Shown piece by piece: positions 53,815-61,876 of a stretch of DNA of 64,000 bases. How positions within the stretch are numbered: the first letter of the stretch is position 1; each line of letters opens with the position of its first letter. The notes under the pieces are model-generated. The model did not search any database. It was not told the origin of the DNA and saw only the letters and a list, made by a program, of their open reading frames with translations. The translations under genes were made by a program, and so were the position numbers. The DNA is from AWTP1-18 sp036504515 (GTDB taxonomy: Bacteria; Pseudomonadota; Gammaproteobacteria; Burkholderiales; Rhodocyclaceae), in contig DASXVA010000013.1 in the NCBI GenBank assembly GCA_036504515.1, positions 106,693 to 170,692 of the forward strand, written 5' to 3'.

Positions 53815-54132
53815 TTAGCCCAAGTCTTCCGGTACAGTCAGTTGGGGAGGCATCAGTGCTACGCCCTGTTCCACTTGATAGAGCCAGGCAAGTAGTTCAG
53901 CAATGGCAACGTAAAGCTTGGGCGGGATTCTTTCGTCCAGGTCCACCTGCTGCAGCAAGGTGACCAGCTCAGGGGACTCATGAACGTAAATGCCATGCTC
54001 TTTTGCCCGGTTGATGATTTCTTCCGCAATCAATCCGCGGCCCTTGGCAACCACCTTGGGCGCTGCATCGCCCGGAGCGTAGGCCAAGGCGACAGCCAGG
54101 GAACGTTCGTCCTTGAACGGTTTGTTACTCAT
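53815..54132 (-). CDS. Stand-alone FlhB C-terminal-like protein
   Basis: A 105-aa protein homologous to the cytoplasmic C-terminal domain of FlhB (AVALAYAPGDAAPKVVAKGRGLIAEEIINRAKEHGIYVHESPELVTLLQQVDLDERIPPKLYVAIAELLAWLYQ). It lacks the membrane domain and the NPTH autocleavage motif. Such proteins (FhlB/FlhX types) can substitute for the FlhB C-terminal fragment in export switching in some bacteria. It overlaps the FliK-like gene by 8 nt, so the two are coupled. It is not a fragment of a pseudogene: it has a start, an intact fold pattern and a coupled neighbour. Confidence 0.85.
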   Translation of the reverse strand: MSNKPFKDERSLAVALAYAPGDAAPKVVAKGRGLIAEEIINRAKEHGIYVHESPELVTLLQQVDLDERIPPKLYVAIAELLAWLYQVEQGVALMPPQLTVPEDLG

Positions 54133-55252
54133 CGCCAGCAGGCTTTACCCAGACCCGTAGTGAGAGCGGCAGAATTCCAGCTGCCTCAAGAGAGTCGCTG
54201 AGCTGAGTCAGGCTTTTTTGCAGGTCTTCGGCACCGGTTGCATTGGCTGAGTTGACGCTGACGTGGATACCCTTGGGTCGAAGCTCCAGGGTTGCCTCAA
54301 CCCGGCCCAGTTTGGGCATGGTCAAGGCCAGGCGGGTCGTCCAATTATCCGGCGAGGCATCTTGGTTATTTTGCTGATCAGGGGCATCACGACGGATTTC
54401 CCAGTCCATGGCCTGATTGGGCCAAACTTCGCCATGCCAGATCATGCGCTGGGTTGCCGCTGCATCTAATTGCTGCTGGACGAGTTGTTTCAGGTCTTCC
54501 GGAATGGTTTGGGCTGGAAGCGCCTGGGCGGGAGCAGCCGAAGCCTCTTTGGCATTAGCAGCGGTCTCGCTGCGATCGGGGCCGAATATCTGGGCCATCA
54601 AGGACAGAGCATTGCTGCTTTTTTCCGGAAGGCTGCTATTAGCTGTTGTGGCCTCTGTATGTGGCTTCTGGTTTTGTGGCTCTTGCAGCAAGGACTCGGT
54701 CGTGACTTCCCCTGCAATCCATTTCGCTTGGTGAGCTTCGTAAAACATTCCGCTTTGGGTAATGGCTTTTTCTAGCTGGGGTGCGATCTGTTTTGCCGCG
54801 TCATTTGTGCCGGGAGGTGTTGGTAGCAGGGGCTCGCCCCGATTGAGGAGTGCTGGTGTTGAGTCCTCACCCTGGGCCGGCAACAGGTTGCCGATCATCT
54901 GGCCGGCAGGGCTGAAGGTGGAGTGAGGATAAGACTGCTCACCATCGGCGCTGAGGCTGCCGGGATCGGCCAGCCGCGCCGTGACCATGCGCGGTGTCTT
55001 GTCTACGACGACCAGTTCCAGTGTATCTCCGGCTTTGGCCCCCGCCGGAAGAGAGAGCGTAATGCTCTTGCCCGCTACCAGTGCTTTATAAGTGTTCTCG
55101 GGAAGAACATCCTGAATTCGGGCGGAAAATACCTGACCCTGTTTTAGTTCGGGAAGGTCGGAGGGAATTTCGGCAATCGCAGTTGCCGGTCGAAGCGGGG
55201 TGTCAAGCTGCGTGCGAAGATTGACACCGACATCGGTTGGGATCAGGGCCAT
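54125..55252 (-). CDS. Second FliK-like protein (hook-length control domain)
   Basis: A 375-aa protein with a variable Pro/Ser/Gln-rich middle and a C-terminal FliK-like domain (NWTTRLALTMPKLGRVEATLELRPKGIHVSVNSANATGAEDLQKSLTQLSDSLEAAG). The N-terminal ~95 residues form a possible beta-domain (VFSARIQDVLPENTYKALVAGKSITLSLPAGAKAGDTLELVVVDK). The window thus encodes two FliK-type proteins; the true hook ruler is more likely the one in the fli operon (36543). It is coupled to the FlhB C-terminal-like gene. Confidence 0.8.
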   Translation of the reverse strand: MALIPTDVGVNLRTQLDTPLRPATAIAEIPSDLPELKQGQVFSARIQDVLPENTYKALVAGKSITLSLPAGAKAGDTLELVVVDKTPRMVTARLADPGSLSADGEQSYPHSTFSPAGQMIGNLLPAQGEDSTPALLNRGEPLLPTPPGTNDAAKQIAPQLEKAITQSGMFYEAHQAKWIAGEVTTESLLQEPQNQKPHTEATTANSSLPEKSSNALSLMAQIFGPDRSETAANAKEASAAPAQALPAQTIPEDLKQLVQQQLDAAATQRMIWHGEVWPNQAMDWEIRRDAPDQQNNQDASPDNWTTRLALTMPKLGRVEATLELRPKGIHVSVNSANATGAEDLQKSLTQLSDSLEAAGILPLSLRVWVKPAGDE

Positions 55253-55314
55253 GACTCAGCGCCTGTCAGTAAAGCAGACAATGCACCGAGGCGGCAAAAG
55301 CCACCCCGACACAT

Positions 55315-55650
55315 TTAGAAACCTGCGCCGTACGCGCGTGCGACCTGCTTGCGGACGTTGTTTTGACCGAGAAACTGGCGCAGGTGCTCCATCCAGGGTT
55401 CGGTATGGCGGCGAACTTCGGCGTCGTCCTGCAGAATCTTTTGGATCAGGGTCCGCTTGCGAAGTATTTCGTTTGCTGAAAACTGGCTGTTGTCGTCATT
55501 GGATTCCAATGCAACCTTCAACTCGGTGACCGAGCCTTCCAGGCTGACAAGACGATCCCAGTCATGGGCACGGGCTGCTTCCACCATCAAGGTGGAAAGG
55601 GTGCTCATGTCTTCGTAGAGGGAAATCTGATTAGGCATCGCAGTGATCAT
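55315..55650 (-). CDS. fliT: FliT-like flagellar chaperone
   Basis: A 111-aa (107 from the second Met) helical protein after fliS, ending VRRHTEPWMEHLRQFLGQNNVRKQVARAYG, the FliT C-terminal pattern. FliT is the chaperone of the FliD cap. Start at 55650 or 55638 is unresolved. Confidence 0.82.
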   Translation of the reverse strand: MITAMPNQISLYEDMSTLSTLMVEAARAHDWDRLVSLEGSVTELKVALESNDDNSQFSANEILRKRTLIQKILQDDAEVRRHTEPWMEHLRQFLGQNNVRKQVARAYGAGF

Positions 55651-55655
55651 AGTGT

Positions 55656-56087
55656 TTACGCCGCCGAGCTGGTCTTTGAAAGTACTGCTGGATCATTTGC
55701 TATTTCTGCCCAAGCAGTCCTGATTTCATTAAGGAGGCTGGCCACTTCATCAAGAATGGCCGGATCATTCTTTAGATTGGCAAGCACCAAGCGATCACTC
55801 ATATAGCCATAAAGCGCATCAAGGCGCTCTGCCAGTTCGCCACCGGCCACGGGGTCAAGGCTGGCCCGCAGACCGCTATCGATAATGGTCAGTGCCTGAG
55901 TGATGTGTTTGCATTTCTCCGGTACCCGGTTCTCTTGCAATGCCCGTTGGGCATCTTGCAGGGATACGGCGGCTCCATCAAAAAGCATCATGATCAGTTT
56001 GTGGGGGCCCGCTTCGACAACACCTGTTTCGATACCGATTTGACTGTAGGTGTTAGCTGACTTCCCGAAGTTGGCGAACATAGACAC
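55656..56087 (-). CDS. fliS: Flagellin chaperone FliS
   Basis: A 143-aa helical chaperone with YSQIGIETGVVEAGPHKLIMMLFDGAAVSLQDAQRAL and AERLDALYGYMSDRLVLANLKNDPAILDEVASLLNEIRTAW. It binds the flagellin C-terminus before export. It lies between fliD and fliT. Confidence 0.95.
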   Translation of the reverse strand: MSMFANFGKSANTYSQIGIETGVVEAGPHKLIMMLFDGAAVSLQDAQRALQENRVPEKCKHITQALTIIDSGLRASLDPVAGGELAERLDALYGYMSDRLVLANLKNDPAILDEVASLLNEIRTAWAEIANDPAVLSKTSSAA

Positions 56088-56111
56088 GTTTCTTTCTGCC
56101 TTAGCTCGGGC

Positions 56112-57578
56112 TTACTTGGAAGAACTTGAACTCAAGCTGGCCAACTGTTGGGTCAGGTACGAAGACGTTGACTGCATTTGGGCAACAGCGGTATCCAGTG
56201 CCGTAAATTGGGCTCGATAGTTGGCTTCGATCTGTGTCAGTCGCCGATTCAACTCAGTCCGCCGATTATCAATGGACTTGATGGAAGCATTGATGCCATC
56301 TGTCTTGGCCGTAAAAAGCCCACCTGATCCCAGCATTGATTTGAATGTGGACGACATCTGTACGGCAACACCTTGCACGCTGCTGTTAGCAGAAGTGGTC
56401 GCTGAAAACAGGGTCTTTACTGCCGAGCTAGATGTCTGTAGGGCTGTATTGAGTTTGGATGCATCGAATGCCAGCGAGCCATCTTTCTGCATGGTGACGC
56501 CGATATCGGACAGGCTGCTGATGCTGCTGGTACCTGTATTGATATGGCTACTGATAAGGTTCCTCAGTGTGCTTTGCAGTGTTCTAGCTCCAGCATCGCC
56601 CGTTAAGGTTGCCGCTTTCTTAGTGGTGGCGTCGTAGGCGGTAAGCGTTTTGATCTGGGTGTTCAGATCGTTATAGGCTTTGACGAAATTCGTGAGCGCC
56701 GTCGAAATACCAGTGGTGTCCTGGGCTATGGCCAGGTTTGTCGTTCCGGTAGCCCCCAGTGTCAGGGTGACACCAGTAATGACGTCAGAAAGAGAGTTGG
56801 ATGAACGATAGAGATCAATCCCGTTCAATTGGATATGGGCATCCTGGGCTGCTGTACCGACAGTAAATTCTTTACCGCTACCCGTTGCAGCCGTTGGGTC
56901 GAAAGATAGCTGGGCCAAACCAGTGTTGTTAGTTGTGGCAACACTATTGGCATCCATGGTGGTCAACTTGATGCTGTTGTTAGCACCAGTTGCATCCGAC
57001 GACAACGATAGCTTGTACCCCGCTGAGCCAACAGAAATTATGCTGGCAGTGACTCCGGCATTGGCATTGTTGATGGCGTCTCGAATGTCTGACAGGGAAG
57101 CGTTGGCGGCAATATCTACCGTAACGGGGTTTTTTGCAGTGTTGGTAGTGAAAGAATTGCCGGTACTGTCGTAGGTGCCAAGTTCAATCTTGAGTTTGCC
57201 GGCACTGGTGCCATTCACAGCGGCCGTCATGCTGGCAAAAGTCGACGAGGCTAATGTTTGAGCTTGAGCCTTGGCGATGACATTTAGGGTGTAGCTTCCG
57301 GCCTTGGCAGCTGTGCTTGCCGTAGCTGTGGCGGTACTTGTGTTTGATGATGTGACCGTGTTGCCATCAAATAGTTTGGTGGCAGCAAGAGCGTCAGTGG
57401 TTGTTTGAAGTGCTGAAACCCCGGCGCTTAGCGTCCCGTAGGCTGACAGCGTAGCCTGAAAGCTTGCTTCTTTTGTGTCTAGTAGTGTTACCGGCTGTTG
57501 CTCAACAGCCATCAGCTTGGTAAGCATGCCGCTGAGGTCGAGGCCTGAGCCTGATCCTAATGATGAGATAGTGGCCAT
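56112..57578 (-). CDS. fliD: Flagellar filament cap protein FliD (HAP2)
   Basis: A 488-aa cap. The N-terminal ISSLGSGSGLDLSGMLTKLMAVEQQPVTLLDTKEASFQATLSAYGTLSAGVSALQ and the C-terminal INASIKSIDNRRTELNRRLTQIEANYRAQFTALDTAVAQMQSTSSYLTQQLASL coiled coils are conserved, with Thr/Ala-rich domains between. It has its own sigma-54 promoter. Confidence 0.95.
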   Translation of the reverse strand: MATISSLGSGSGLDLSGMLTKLMAVEQQPVTLLDTKEASFQATLSAYGTLSAGVSALQTTTDALAATKLFDGNTVTSSNTSTATATASTAAKAGSYTLNVIAKAQAQTLASSTFASMTAAVNGTSAGKLKIELGTYDSTGNSFTTNTAKNPVTVDIAANASLSDIRDAINNANAGVTASIISVGSAGYKLSLSSDATGANNSIKLTTMDANSVATTNNTGLAQLSFDPTAATGSGKEFTVGTAAQDAHIQLNGIDLYRSSNSLSDVITGVTLTLGATGTTNLAIAQDTTGISTALTNFVKAYNDLNTQIKTLTAYDATTKKAATLTGDAGARTLQSTLRNLISSHINTGTSSISSLSDIGVTMQKDGSLAFDASKLNTALQTSSSAVKTLFSATTSANSSVQGVAVQMSSTFKSMLGSGGLFTAKTDGINASIKSIDNRRTELNRRLTQIEANYRAQFTALDTAVAQMQSTSSYLTQQLASLSSSSSK

Positions 57579-57669
57579 CGATAAACTCCTGTGCCGTTGC
57601 CTTGTTCAATTATCGACCAAGTTGGGCAAATCTGGAGGTCAGAATTAATACCCAGTGATGCTTGGACTA

Positions 57670-57685
57670 AGCAGTATTTGTGCCT
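57670..57685 (-). promoter_or_regulatory. Sigma-54 promoter of fliD
   Basis: On the - strand: AGGCACAAATACTGCT, with GG and GC 10 nt apart and both boxes close to consensus. The predicted start near 57659 gives an ~80-nt leader. A GGCAA half-site lies within that leader. Confidence 0.82.
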
Positions 57686-57705
57686 AGCTTGGCATCCGGG
57701 TAGTT

Positions 57706-58080
57706 TCAGGCCTTCTTTTCGAACAACAAGCCTTGCATTTTCCCGATGTTGCGGGAGATGGCCATTACTTCTTCATTTGGAATCTGGCGGATCACTTCTC
57801 CGCTTTCTTCGTGTACAACCTTGACGACGGTTTTGCCGGTCGAGTTGTCCACCGAGAATTGGAGTCCCGTATCGGCTGTAGTGAGCGCTTGCTGGACTTG
57901 CTTGGCAATCGCTTCCAGTGCAGCTTTACCCGGTTGGACTGCCGTGGCGGTGTTCGACGGTTGCGGCGAGCCAGTGCTTTCCGTCGCACTTGCTTTTCCG
58001 CTGCCGAGGATTTTGACACCTGCGCTAGCGCTGACTTCCGTTATTCCACTTTGTACTTGGCCAATGGCATCAGTAGGCAT
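57706..58080 (-). CDS. flaG: FlaG family protein
   Basis: A 124-aa protein with a variable Ser/Ala-rich N-terminus and the FlaG core DTGLQFSVDNSTGKTVVKVVHEESGEVIRQIPNEEVMAISRNIGKMQGLLFEKKA. FlaG affects filament length in some bacteria. It lies between the second flagellin gene and fliD. Confidence 0.92.
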   Translation of the reverse strand: MPTDAIGQVQSGITEVSASAGVKILGSGKASATESTGSPQPSNTATAVQPGKAALEAIAKQVQQALTTADTGLQFSVDNSTGKTVVKVVHEESGEVIRQIPNEEVMAISRNIGKMQGLLFEKKA

Positions 58081-58112
58081 TTTTATCTCCTAGCCATCAG
58101 TTAAAGGAATAA

Positions 58113-58150
58113 CGCGGCAAGATCTGACACATTGGTCTTTTCTTGCCGCG
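58113..58150. other. Long hairpin between fliC and flaG with CGGCAA/TTGCCG arms
   Basis: CGCGGCAAGA and TCTTGCCGCG form a perfect 10-bp inverted repeat with an 18-nt loop. It could be a terminator or processing hairpin after the flagellin gene (no T run). Alternatively it is two spread half-sites of the flagellar operator. I cannot tell which. Confidence 0.45.
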
Positions 58151-58172
58151 ATTTCATTTCACTCTATCCCGA

Positions 58173-59819
58173 TTACTTCAGCAGGGACAGCACGTTCTGG
58201 CTCAGTGCATTCGCTTGGGCGAGCATGGCCGTACCGGCTTGCTGGAGAATCTGGTTCTTGCTCAGTGAAGATGTTTCCGTTGCGAAGTCGGCATCTTGAA
58301 TACGGCTGCGGGAGGCAGACATATTTTCGGAGCTGGCTTGCAGGTTGGAAATGGTGTTTTCAAACCGAGATTGCAGAGCGCCGTAACGAGCACGTTGGTT
58401 ATTCACTGCAGCCAAGGCGGAATCCACGATTGCCAGGGTACGTTGAGATGACTCGTAGGTGGATACGTCCATCTTGTCAGCAGATTGCAGCTGGCTAGCC
58501 TTGGTGCCGGTAGCAGTCAGGACTTCAGTGTTAGTGCCAGTGACAGCGAAAGACTTGTCAGAGTCAAGCGTAACTTGTCCGGTGACCCAAGTTGCATTAG
58601 CAGCAGTCCAAGTACCAGCCGATGAGGTGACAGCCATGGAAGTTGCGGTGGCAGTGGCTGTTGAAGTGGAGCCATCAATGACATGCTGGTCTTCCAGGGC
58701 CAAGGCATTGGTAGTGGAGTTGTTTTGAATCCGCAGGTCTGCACCGGAGGTATTGGTCAGTTGCAGACCATATTTACCATTATCAGTCTTGACGATCTGG
58801 GCAGTGAAACCAGTTTTGCCAGAAACATCATTAAAGGCTTGTGCGGCAGCATTCAGCTGATCTGCAGAAGAAATGGATGCACCGGAGACAGAGCCGCCAA
58901 CAGTGAAGGAGACGGTTGTGAAGGAGGAGGGGGCGGCAGACGGATTGCTAGTGTCTGTGGCCATCAGCAGGGAGTAGCTGGTCCCTTGCATGAATTCAGC
59001 GCCGGTCGCTGCAGTGGTATTAGCTGCAGTCGCATCATCTGCACCCAAAATGAAGGTGGTCGTGGCGCTGGCTTTGACACCGGTATTGGCTTGGTTGATA
59101 GTGGCCGCAATGGTGGCAGCTGAGCTATTGGCAGAATACTTAACGTTATAGCTACCAGAGCCGCTTGCAACGGTTAGTGTGTCGCCGGCCGAAATTTTGG
59201 ATGTATCAGAAGAACCGAACTGTGTCAGTTGGACGCCGGCAGTTGAACCAACGGCCAGATCGCCAAGAGTCGTGTCTTTCTGTGCAGCCAGGCCACCAAT
59301 ACGGTAGTTGCCGTAAGCGCTGGTCTGGAAGTTGCCAGAGGTAGCGACAATGTTCTGATTGGCGTTGGCGCCAATTTGGAAAGTGGAGGAGCTGAAAGAA
59401 CCATCCAACAGATTTTGACCGTTGAACTGAGTGGATGTGGAAATCCGTTGCAGTTCTTGTGTCAGCTGTTGAACTTCAGAGTTCAGGGCCGAACGGTCGC
59501 TGGAAGAATTTGTTGCATTGGAAGACTGCACGGCCAGTTCGCGAATCCGTTGCAGAATGTCGCCAGAAGTAGACAGTGAGCTTTCAGCTGTTTGCGACAG
59601 AGAGATACCGTCGTTAGCGTTGCGCTGAGCTTGATCAAGGCCGCGAATCTGGGAAGTAAAACGCTGAGAAATAGCAAGACCGGCAGCATCATCTTTGGCG
59701 CTGTTGATCCGCATGCCGGAGGACAGGCGTTGCAGGGACTGGGACAAGGCGCCTTGAGACTTGCTCAAATTCCGTTGTGCGTTCAGTGATGCGAGGTTGG
59801 TGTTGATGGTCATTGCCAT
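58173..59819 (-). CDS. fliC: Flagellin, sigma-28 type copy
   Basis: A 548-aa filament subunit. Conserved ends: INTNLASLNAQRNLSKSQGALSQSLQRLSSGMRINSAKDDAAGLAISQRFTSQIRGLDQAQRNANDGISLSQTAE at the N-terminus and SRIQDADFATETSSLSKNQILQQAGTAMLAQANALSQNVLSLL at the C-terminus. The central ~250 residues are variable and Ala/Ser/Thr-rich. It is clearly paralogous to the flagellin at 60017-61678, including the middle (SSADQLNAAAQAFNDVSGKTGFTAQIVKTD). AAGGAG lies 7 nt before the ATG. It has a FliA promoter of its own. Confidence 0.96.
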   Translation of the reverse strand: MAMTINTNLASLNAQRNLSKSQGALSQSLQRLSSGMRINSAKDDAAGLAISQRFTSQIRGLDQAQRNANDGISLSQTAESSLSTSGDILQRIRELAVQSSNATNSSSDRSALNSEVQQLTQELQRISTSTQFNGQNLLDGSFSSSTFQIGANANQNIVATSGNFQTSAYGNYRIGGLAAQKDTTLGDLAVGSTAGVQLTQFGSSDTSKISAGDTLTVASGSGSYNVKYSANSSAATIAATINQANTGVKASATTTFILGADDATAANTTAATGAEFMQGTSYSLLMATDTSNPSAAPSSFTTVSFTVGGSVSGASISSADQLNAAAQAFNDVSGKTGFTAQIVKTDNGKYGLQLTNTSGADLRIQNNSTTNALALEDQHVIDGSTSTATATATSMAVTSSAGTWTAANATWVTGQVTLDSDKSFAVTGTNTEVLTATGTKASQLQSADKMDVSTYESSQRTLAIVDSALAAVNNQRARYGALQSRFENTISNLQASSENMSASRSRIQDADFATETSSLSKNQILQQAGTAMLAQANALSQNVLSLLK

Positions 59820-59902
59820 TTTCGATCTCCTTGTGGATCAATTAATACCCGAATGCCTTCGTATTTCAGTGAAGGGCGAGCAATCTCGTGCTCTTGTTTG
59901 GG

Positions 59903-59929
59903 TTATCGGGCAAGGAGAAGAAAACTTTA
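59903..59929 (-). promoter_or_regulatory. Sigma-28 (FliA) promoter of the downstream flagellin gene
   Basis: On the - strand: TAAAGTTT-N11-CCCGATAA, with a perfect -35, ideal spacing and 7 of 8 matches in the -10. It points at the flagellin starting at 59819. Confidence 0.9.
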
Positions 59930-59961
59930 GGTACTTTTTGAGTGTGTATCTCCTGAAAATT

Positions 59962-59997
59962 AAAAAAGCCTGCAGAACCAAAGGTCTGCAGGCTTTT
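59962..59997 (-). terminator. Intrinsic terminator after the upstream flagellin gene
   Basis: Stem AAAAGCCTGCAGA / TCTGCAGGCTTTT with an 8-nt loop. On the - strand it is followed by a T run (the A run at 59962-59967). It isolates the two flagellin genes from each other. Confidence 0.9.
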
Positions 59998-60016
59998 ATT
60001 TGAAAAGTTAATTAAC

Positions 60017-61678
60017 TTATTGCAGCAGCTTCAGGACACTTTGTTGGCTCGAGTTGGCTTGGGCCAGCATGGCTGTACCCGCTTGCTGCAAAATTTGAGC
60101 GCGGGAAAGTGCTGCGGTTTCCTTTGCGAAATCAGCATCCTGGATGCGGGAACGGGAAGCAGAAAGATTTTCCGACGTAGTCTGCAGATTGCTGATGGTC
60201 GTTTCAAACCGTGATTGAAGGGCACCGTACCGAGCGCGCTGACCATTTACTGCCGCCAGTGCGGAGTCGACAATAGCCAGGGTGCGCTGCGCCGAGTCGT
60301 AGGAAGAAACATCCATCTTGTCGCAAGTTTGTAGCTGTGCGGCTTGTGTTGTGGTTACGCTATTCAGCAGGTAGCCATTGGTATTTGTGTCGGTAACTGA
60401 GAAGGACCGTTCAGAGTCAAACGTAACTTGACCATTGATCCAGGCATCGGAACCCGTTGTCCAGGTGGTTTGGTTCCCTGCGGCAGTGAGCGTGGCAGCG
60501 GTTGGTGCTGTGGCTGTCGAACCGTCGAGAACCGTCTGGTCTTCCAGGGAAACATCCAGACCTGATGCTGAGTTATTAACCAGGCGGAGGTCCTTGCCTG
60601 CGTTGTTTGTCAGCTCCAAACCGTACTTGCCGCCATCGGTTTTTACAATTTGTGCTGTAAACCCAGTTTTTCCAGAGACATCATTAAAGGCTTGAGCGGC
60701 AGCGTTTAGTTGGTCAGCTGAGGAAATGGAGGCGCCAGTACTGATTGAACCACCTACGGTGAATGAGATGGTTGTGAAGGAGGAAGGAGGGGCTCCAGGA
60801 GTGCTTGTATCGGTTGCCACCATGAACGAATAACTTTTCGTTTGTTGGAACTCATTGGTAGCCGGGCCTGTTGGGGTGGGTGCTGTGGCATCCACGGCGC
60901 CCAGAATGAATGACGTCGTTGCTGATGCCCTGACCCCGGTTTGTGCGGCATTGACTGTAGCCGCCAATTGTTCAGCGCTGGTGTTGTCGTTGTATTTGAC
61001 GACATAGTTACCTGCACCACTTGAAATGCTCATGGCGCCAGCTTTAATTGCAGACTGATTGCTTGCGCCGGTGAGCACCGACGTGAGTTTGGTGCCCAGC
61101 GTTGATCCAACCGTCAGATCCCCGGGGCCGTTGTCCGACTGGGCTGCGGAGCCACCGATTCGGTAATTACCATAGGCATTGGTTTGGAAATTGCCTGATG
61201 TGGCCACAATCGTCTGGTTGGCATTGGCGCCTACTTGGAAGGCGGCGGACATGAAAGATCCGTCCAGCAGGTTTTGGCCGTTAAATTGAGTTGCTGTGGA
61301 TACACGCTGCAATTCCTGCGTCAGCTGCTGAACTTCAGCATTCAAGGCTTGCCGGTCGCTGGTCGAGTTAGTGGCATTTGATGCTTGAACCGCAAGTTCT
61401 CGAATCCGCTGGAGAATGTCACCAGAAGACTGGAGCGCGCTTTCAGCTGTTTGCGAAAGAGAGATGCCGTCGTTAGCGTTGCGCTGGGCTTGATCCAGAC
61501 CTCGAATTTGCGAGGTGAAGCGCTGGGAAATGGCTAGGCCGGCAGCATCATCCTTGGCGCTATTAATCCGCATGCCTGAAGAGAGCCGCTGCAATGCTGT
61601 GCTCAGATCCGACTGGGACTTGTTCAGGTTTCTCTGGGCATTGAGTGATGCCATATTGGTGTTAATCACTTGAGGCAT
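60017..61678 (-). CDS. fliC: Flagellin, sigma-54 type copy
   Basis: A 553-aa flagellin with the same conserved ends as its neighbour and a diverged centre. ATG 61678 (MPQVINTNMASLNAQRNLNKSQ) follows AAGGAG by 6 nt; an upstream in-frame ATG at 61693 is less likely. It is transcribed from a perfect -24/-12 promoter and lies downstream of palindromic candidate FleR sites. By analogy with Vibrio flaA it may be the early, essential flagellin. Confidence 0.95.
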   Translation of the reverse strand: MPQVINTNMASLNAQRNLNKSQSDLSTALQRLSSGMRINSAKDDAAGLAISQRFTSQIRGLDQAQRNANDGISLSQTAESALQSSGDILQRIRELAVQASNATNSTSDRQALNAEVQQLTQELQRVSTATQFNGQNLLDGSFMSAAFQVGANANQTIVATSGNFQTNAYGNYRIGGSAAQSDNGPGDLTVGSTLGTKLTSVLTGASNQSAIKAGAMSISSGAGNYVVKYNDNTSAEQLAATVNAAQTGVRASATTSFILGAVDATAPTPTGPATNEFQQTKSYSFMVATDTSTPGAPPSSFTTISFTVGGSISTGASISSADQLNAAAQAFNDVSGKTGFTAQIVKTDGGKYGLELTNNAGKDLRLVNNSASGLDVSLEDQTVLDGSTATAPTAATLTAAGNQTTWTTGSDAWINGQVTFDSERSFSVTDTNTNGYLLNSVTTTQAAQLQTCDKMDVSSYDSAQRTLAIVDSALAAVNGQRARYGALQSRFETTISNLQTTSENLSASRSRIQDADFAKETAALSRAQILQQAGTAMLAQANSSQQSVLKLLQ

Positions 61679-61749
61679 GGCTGGCTCCTTCAAAAACGGT
61701 GGGTTAAACAGTCTGGGCGTCCCAGATGCTGTTTAGGACACCCTCATTC

Positions 61750-61765
61750 AGCAACCCCCGTGCCA
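61750..61765 (-). promoter_or_regulatory. Sigma-54 promoter of the upstream flagellin
   Basis: On the - strand: TGGCACGGGGGTTGCT, a full consensus match with 10 nt between GG and GC. Predicted start near 61739, 61 nt before the ATG. Confidence 0.92.
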
Positions 61766-61770
61766 GCCCC

Positions 61771-61797
61771 TAAAGAAACCTAAATGTTTGCCGATAA
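61771..61797 (+). promoter_or_regulatory. Sigma-28 (FliA) promoter directed at the repeat-protein gene
   Basis: TAAAGAAA-N11-GCCGATAA: the -10 box is perfect, the spacing ideal, and the -35 matches at 6 of 8. It faces away from the flagellin, and the next + strand gene is the octapeptide-repeat protein at 62235. The predicted start near 61804 gives a ~430-nt leader. Confidence 0.78.
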
Positions 61798-61818
61798 GGA
61801 GCAGATAGGCTGTTTTTC

Positions 61819-61876
61819 CGTCAAGTTTTGCCGGTTGTTGCCGGAGGCGAAGGATTCGCTACGGCAATTTTTGCCA
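61819..61876. promoter_or_regulatory. Cluster of CGGCAA-N3-TTGCCG-type sites upstream of the flagellin
   Basis: CGTCAA-GTT-TTGCCG (61819-61833, one mismatch), a TTGCCG half-site (61838-61843) and CGGCAA-TTT-TTGCCA (61862-61876, one mismatch). They lie about -80 to -137 from the sigma-54 start of the flagellin and inside the leader of the repeat gene. Confidence 0.65.

Noticed and set aside
53815..54132. FlhB-like gene as a decayed flhB fragment
   Set aside because: It has its own start, no internal stop, an 8-nt coupled overlap with the FliK-like gene, and stand-alone FlhB C-terminal proteins are a known type.
55253..55314. Sigma-54 sites upstream of the FliK-like gene
   Set aside because: Two GG-N10-GC matches occur on the - strand, but their -24 boxes (CGGTGC, CGGGGT) are weak; cotranscription with fliD-fliS-fliT is simpler.
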